A stretch of DNA of 8,098 bases, from assembly GCA_003452695.1 (NCBI GenBank), contig DMNP01000016.1, forward strand, positions 1 to 8,098. Direction: 5' to 3'. A program made the translations under genes and the position numbers. Of the stretch, positions 6,169-8,098 are shown in pieces (position 1 is the first letter of the stretch; the number at the start of each line of letters is the position of its first letter). The stretch comes from Eggerthellaceae bacterium (GTDB lineage: Bacteria; Actinomycetota; Coriobacteriia; Coriobacteriales; Eggerthellaceae). The notes below the pieces were generated by a model. It did no database searches and was not told the origin of the DNA. It saw only the letters and a program-made list of their open reading frames with translations.

Positions 6169-6189
6169 GTAAGGTGGGGGCAAGGTGGG
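6169..6189 (+). promoter_or_regulatory. Direct repeat with 11-bp period upstream of the leaderless -10
   Basis: GTAAGGTGGG (6169-6178) and GCAAGGTGGG (6180-6189) match at 9 of 10 positions and start 11 bp apart, one helical turn. They lie 5 bp before the TATAAT and cover the place where a -35 would sit, and no TTGACA-like -35 is visible there. This arrangement suits an activator such as an OmpR-type regulator. The adjacent regulator (3889-4563) is an obvious but untested candidate. Confidence 0.4.
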
Positions 6190-6194
6190 TCGCG

Positions 6195-6200
6195 TATAAT
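6195..6200 (+). promoter_or_regulatory. Consensus -10 (TATAAT) for a leaderless protease transcript
   Basis: A perfect TATAAT is followed by exactly 6 nt (TCTTGC) and then ATG 6207, so transcription would be expected to begin at or within a base of the A of the start codon. No Shine-Dalgarno sequence lies at a useful distance. Leaderless messages with this geometry are well documented in Actinobacteria. Confidence 0.72.
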
Positions 6201-6206
6201 TCTTGC

Positions 6207-7316
6207 ATGGATGTTTTGCTTATCATACTGGCGGGCGCTATCGTGCTCGGATTCCTTGTGGCCATACACGAAGGAGGCCACTTCCTGGCGGCGCGCGCGT
6301 TCGGCGTGCGCGTTTCCGAATTCATGATCGGGCTGCCCGGACCGCACATCGGCGTGCAACGGGGCGAAACGAAGTTCGGACTGACGGCCATCCCGCTCGG
6401 CGGCTACGCGCGCGTGTGCGGCATGGAGCCCGGAGAGATGTCGCCTCATCTGCAGGCAGCGATGACCAGCGTCTATGCCCGCGGCACGGCCAACATGGAA
6501 GACGTGGCGGCCGATTGCAGAATAACGGACGACGAGGCATACGAGGCGCTGGAAGAACTGGTCGAATGGGGAACGATTTCGGGACCCAAGAAAACCGACG
6601 AGTTCAACACCTATCGCGTCCCCGAGCGCAAGCCCACGGGACTGCAGCAACGGCGCGCCCGCGGGCACAAGACCGCGCTCTTCGAGCCACTCGAGGAAGG
6701 CAAACCGCATCGCTTGGCCGACCCGCAGGCCTTTTTCCGCTCGGAATACCGCCAGCAGTACCGTTCGCTGCCCACATGGAAGCGGATGGTCATCCTGCTG
6801 GCCGGTCCGGGAGTGAACCTTCTGTTCGCGATGGCCGCTTTCGTGTTCATCTATTCCGTGCTCGGATTCGACTACCAGAACACGCAAACGGGCGAGGTAA
6901 CCCACATGACTGTCGACCCCTTGCGCGCAACGCAGGCGGGCTTCGCGTATATCGGCATGGTCATCCAGGCAGTTGCCGGCCTATTCAACCCGCAGACCGT
7001 AGCCGAGACCGTTTCGAACTCCACTTCGGTTGTCGGCATAGCGGTCATGTCCAAATCCGCGTTCGAAGCCGGCATAACGAGCGCGCTTTCGTTCACGGCG
7101 ATGCTATCGGTTTCGCTTGGCATCATGAACCTGCTGCCCATTCCGCCACTCGACGGCGGACGGTTCGTCGTCGAGGCATATCAGCGCATCCGTCGCAAAG
7201 TTGTGGGCGTGCGCGCCATGAACTACCTGTCGTTTGCGGGCATGGCGCTGTTCATGTTGCTGTTCATCGTGATGATGAACCAGGACATACAACGCTTCAT
7301 CTTCGGCAACTGGTAG
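6207..7316 (+). CDS. Atypical site-2 protease (M50) with winged-helix-like insert and no PDZ domain
   Basis: This 369-residue intramembrane zinc metalloprotease has HEGGH (21-25) in TM1, the IPLGGYARVCGM re-entrant-loop motif (62-73), TM2 with ILLAGPGVNLLFA (196-208), and the third zinc ligand in NLLPIPPLDGG (308-318), followed by a last helix (about 338-357). RseP-type proteases cleave anti-sigma factors or signal-peptide remnants. Two things are odd. Residues 74-190 form a long insert where related proteases have about 30; its part 80-139 (helix, MEDVAADCR, ITDDEAYEALEELVEWG, then a short DEFNTYRV strand) reads like a winged helix-turn-helix. And only about 25 residues follow TM2 before the next hydrophobic stretch, leaving no room for the usual PDZ domain. 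By RseP topology the insert is cytosolic. The usual dxr and ispG neighbours are absent, so this may be a paralogue. Start ATG 6207 follows from the -10 spacing and because the hydrophobic TM1 starts there. Confidence 0.9.
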   Translation: MDVLLIILAGAIVLGFLVAIHEGGHFLAARAFGVRVSEFMIGLPGPHIGVQRGETKFGLTAIPLGGYARVCGMEPGEMSPHLQAAMTSVYARGTANMEDVAADCRITDDEAYEALEELVEWGTISGPKKTDEFNTYRVPERKPTGLQQRRARGHKTALFEPLEEGKPHRLADPQAFFRSEYRQQYRSLPTWKRMVILLAGPGVNLLFAMAAFVFIYSVLGFDYQNTQTGEVTHMTVDPLRATQAGFAYIGMVIQAVAGLFNPQTVAETVSNSTSVVGIAVMSKSAFEAGITSALSFTAMLSVSLGIMNLLPIPPLDGGRFVVEAYQRIRRKVVGVRAMNYLSFAGMALFMLLFIVMMNQDIQRFIFGNW

Positions 7317-7321
7317 AACGA

Positions 7322-7354
7322 AAACGAGTTGCAAGATGTTCTCGCAACTCGTTT
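7322..7354. terminator. Bidirectional hairpin terminator between convergent genes
   Basis: AAACGAGTTGCAAGA (7322-7336) pairs with TCTCGCAACTCGTTT (7340-7354) at 14 of 15 positions across a TGT loop, starting 5 nt after the protease stop. A-rich and T-rich ends flank the stem on both strands (short tracts of 3-4), so it can serve both the protease and the converging UPF0371 gene. The T tract is weak for a classic intrinsic terminator. Confidence 0.7.
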
Positions 7355-7421
7355 CGAAAGACAATGGCCAACCGTGCAGAGGATCGAATGGGCTTCGGCA
7401 ACAGCCCGCAGTCCGAATCGT

Positions 7422-8098
7422 CTAGCCGTGATAATAGCGGTGCTGTTCGTAGCGCGGTTCGCAGCACACGTTAATACCCAGGCTTCGATACAGCTGCTCG
7501 TCATCGGTCGGGATGATAACCGAAAAATACGCATCGCAACCACGCAGCTGGCTTGCCGCATTGATAGCCGTGGTCGACATGGGGCTCGTAAGCGACGTGG
7601 TCGAAAGGGCGATGAGCATCTCGCGTGGATGAAGGCGCGGGTTGCGATGCCCCAAATGCTCGATACGCAGCTTGCAAATGGGCTCGAGCGCAGCATCGCT
7701 GATAATCATCATCTCATCGGGAATGCCCGCCTGAGCCTTCAGAGCGTTCAACAGCACCGACGAAGCTGCCCCGAGAAGCGTTGAAGTTTTGCCGGTTATC
7801 ACGCGCCCATCGGGAAGCTCCATAGCCCCTGCGGGCCCACCAGATTGCTCGGCCTTCGCCAACGCGGCAGCGCGCGCCGGCGAAAGGTTGGGATCGATGC
7901 CGGCCTTTTTCATGAGCATCTCGGCCTTGGCCACGTTCTCGTCCCCCACGCCCGTGCGCTTGGCTTCCGTCGCCGTCTGGAAATAGCGACGTACGATTTC
8001 GTGGTTGGCTGCATCGCGGCAGGCCTCGTCGTCGCAAATGGCAAGCCCTGCCATGTTCACGCCCATATCGGTGGGCGACTTATACGGGCTTTCGCCAT
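7422..8098 (-). CDS. UPF0371/DUF1846 family protein (C-terminal part, N-terminus outside window)
   Basis: The visible 224 residues are the C-terminal part of a protein whose family is usually about 500 residues long. The frame stays open to position 8098, and GESPYKSPTD precedes the first visible Met (8066-8064), so that Met is internal. Family-like blocks are SPYKSPTDMGVNMAGLAICDDEACRDAA, ELPDGRVITGKTSTLLGA, LGHRNPRLHPREMLIALS and a terminal GINVCCEPRYEQHRYYHG. Members are widespread in Actinobacteria and Firmicutes. Structures exist for the family, but the function is not established; the conserved DGR-TGK-S segment suggests nucleotide or phosphate binding, which is inference. The gene converges on the protease with a hairpin between them, and its stop (TAG, 7424-7422) lies 105 bp from the protease stop. 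Confidence 0.9.
   Translation of the reverse strand, partial: GESPYKSPTDMGVNMAGLAICDDEACRDAANHEIVRRYFQTATEAKRTGVGDENVAKAEMLMKKAGIDPNLSPARAAALAKAEQSGGPAGAMELPDGRVITGKTSTLLGAASSVLLNALKAQAGIPDEMMIISDAALEPICKLRIEHLGHRNPRLHPREMLIALSTTSLTSPMSTTAINAASQLRGCDAYFSVIIPTDDEQLYRSLGINVCCEPRYEQHRYYHG

Noticed and set aside
5967..6905. Minus-strand open frame of 312 codons across the palindrome and the protease start
   Set aside because: It crosses the intergenic palindrome and the antisense of the protease, and has no ribosome site or recognisable domain.
6203..7474. Plus-strand open frame of 423 codons overlapping the protease
   Set aside because: It is a frame-shifted, Arg/His-rich reading of the protease gene with no family features. 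The M50 motifs lie in the other frame.

Overview
The window looks like chromosomal DNA from a high-GC actinobacterium. The best guess is class Coriobacteriia, family Eggerthellaceae (Eggerthella/Slackia/Adlercreutzia-like). This rests on the overall gene style: a fused GT2-GtrA glycosyltransferase, a phosphodiester glycosidase, an Asp/Gly/Ala-rich proteome with GC-rich codon use, a UPF0371/DUF1846 protein and small zinc-ribbon membrane proteins. The taxonomic call is inference; no rRNA or marker gene is present. No tRNA, rRNA, CRISPR array, insertion sequence or phage gene was seen.

Layout. At the left edge a small zinc-ribbon membrane protein reads leftward (64-339, minus), and its frame stays open beyond its TGA to the window edge. 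A divergent control region (340-545) holds a perfect 8-bp inverted repeat. Then comes a tightly packed rightward cluster: GT2-GtrA glycosyltransferase (546-1604), exported NAGPA-type phosphodiester glycosidase (1573-2658), an unrecognised four-helix membrane protein (2636-3184) and a PAP2 lipid phosphatase (3181-3726). These overlap by 32, 23 and 4 nt. After a 162-bp gap comes an OmpR-type response regulator (3889-4563), overlapping its sensor histidine kinase (4560-5954) by 4 nt. A 252-bp gap follows, holding a 71-bp imperfect palindrome, an 11-bp-period direct repeat and a perfect TATAAT exactly 6 nt before an ATG. That ATG begins an unusual site-2 metalloprotease (6207-7316). A strong hairpin (7322-7354) separates it from a convergent UPF0371/DUF1846 gene (7422-8098, minus) whose N-terminus lies outside the window.

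How the genes may work together (inference). The four overlapping genes have the parts of an envelope glycosylation pathway. The first is a polyprenyl-phosphate-linked sugar transferase with a flippase-like GtrA domain, and the last is a PAP2 enzyme able to dephosphorylate polyprenyl or other lipid phosphates. The second is an extracellular phosphodiester glycosidase on a Ser/Thr-rich stalk that could trim or remodel glycan-phosphate linkages, and the third is a membrane protein of unknown role. The two-component system directly downstream is a plausible regulator.

The most notable object is the site-2 protease. It keeps the HExxH and LDG active-site motifs and lacks the usual PDZ domain. In the cytoplasmic loop between its first two core helices it carries about 115 residues, including a stretch that reads like a winged helix-turn-helix. 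It also appears to be expressed from a leaderless transcript.
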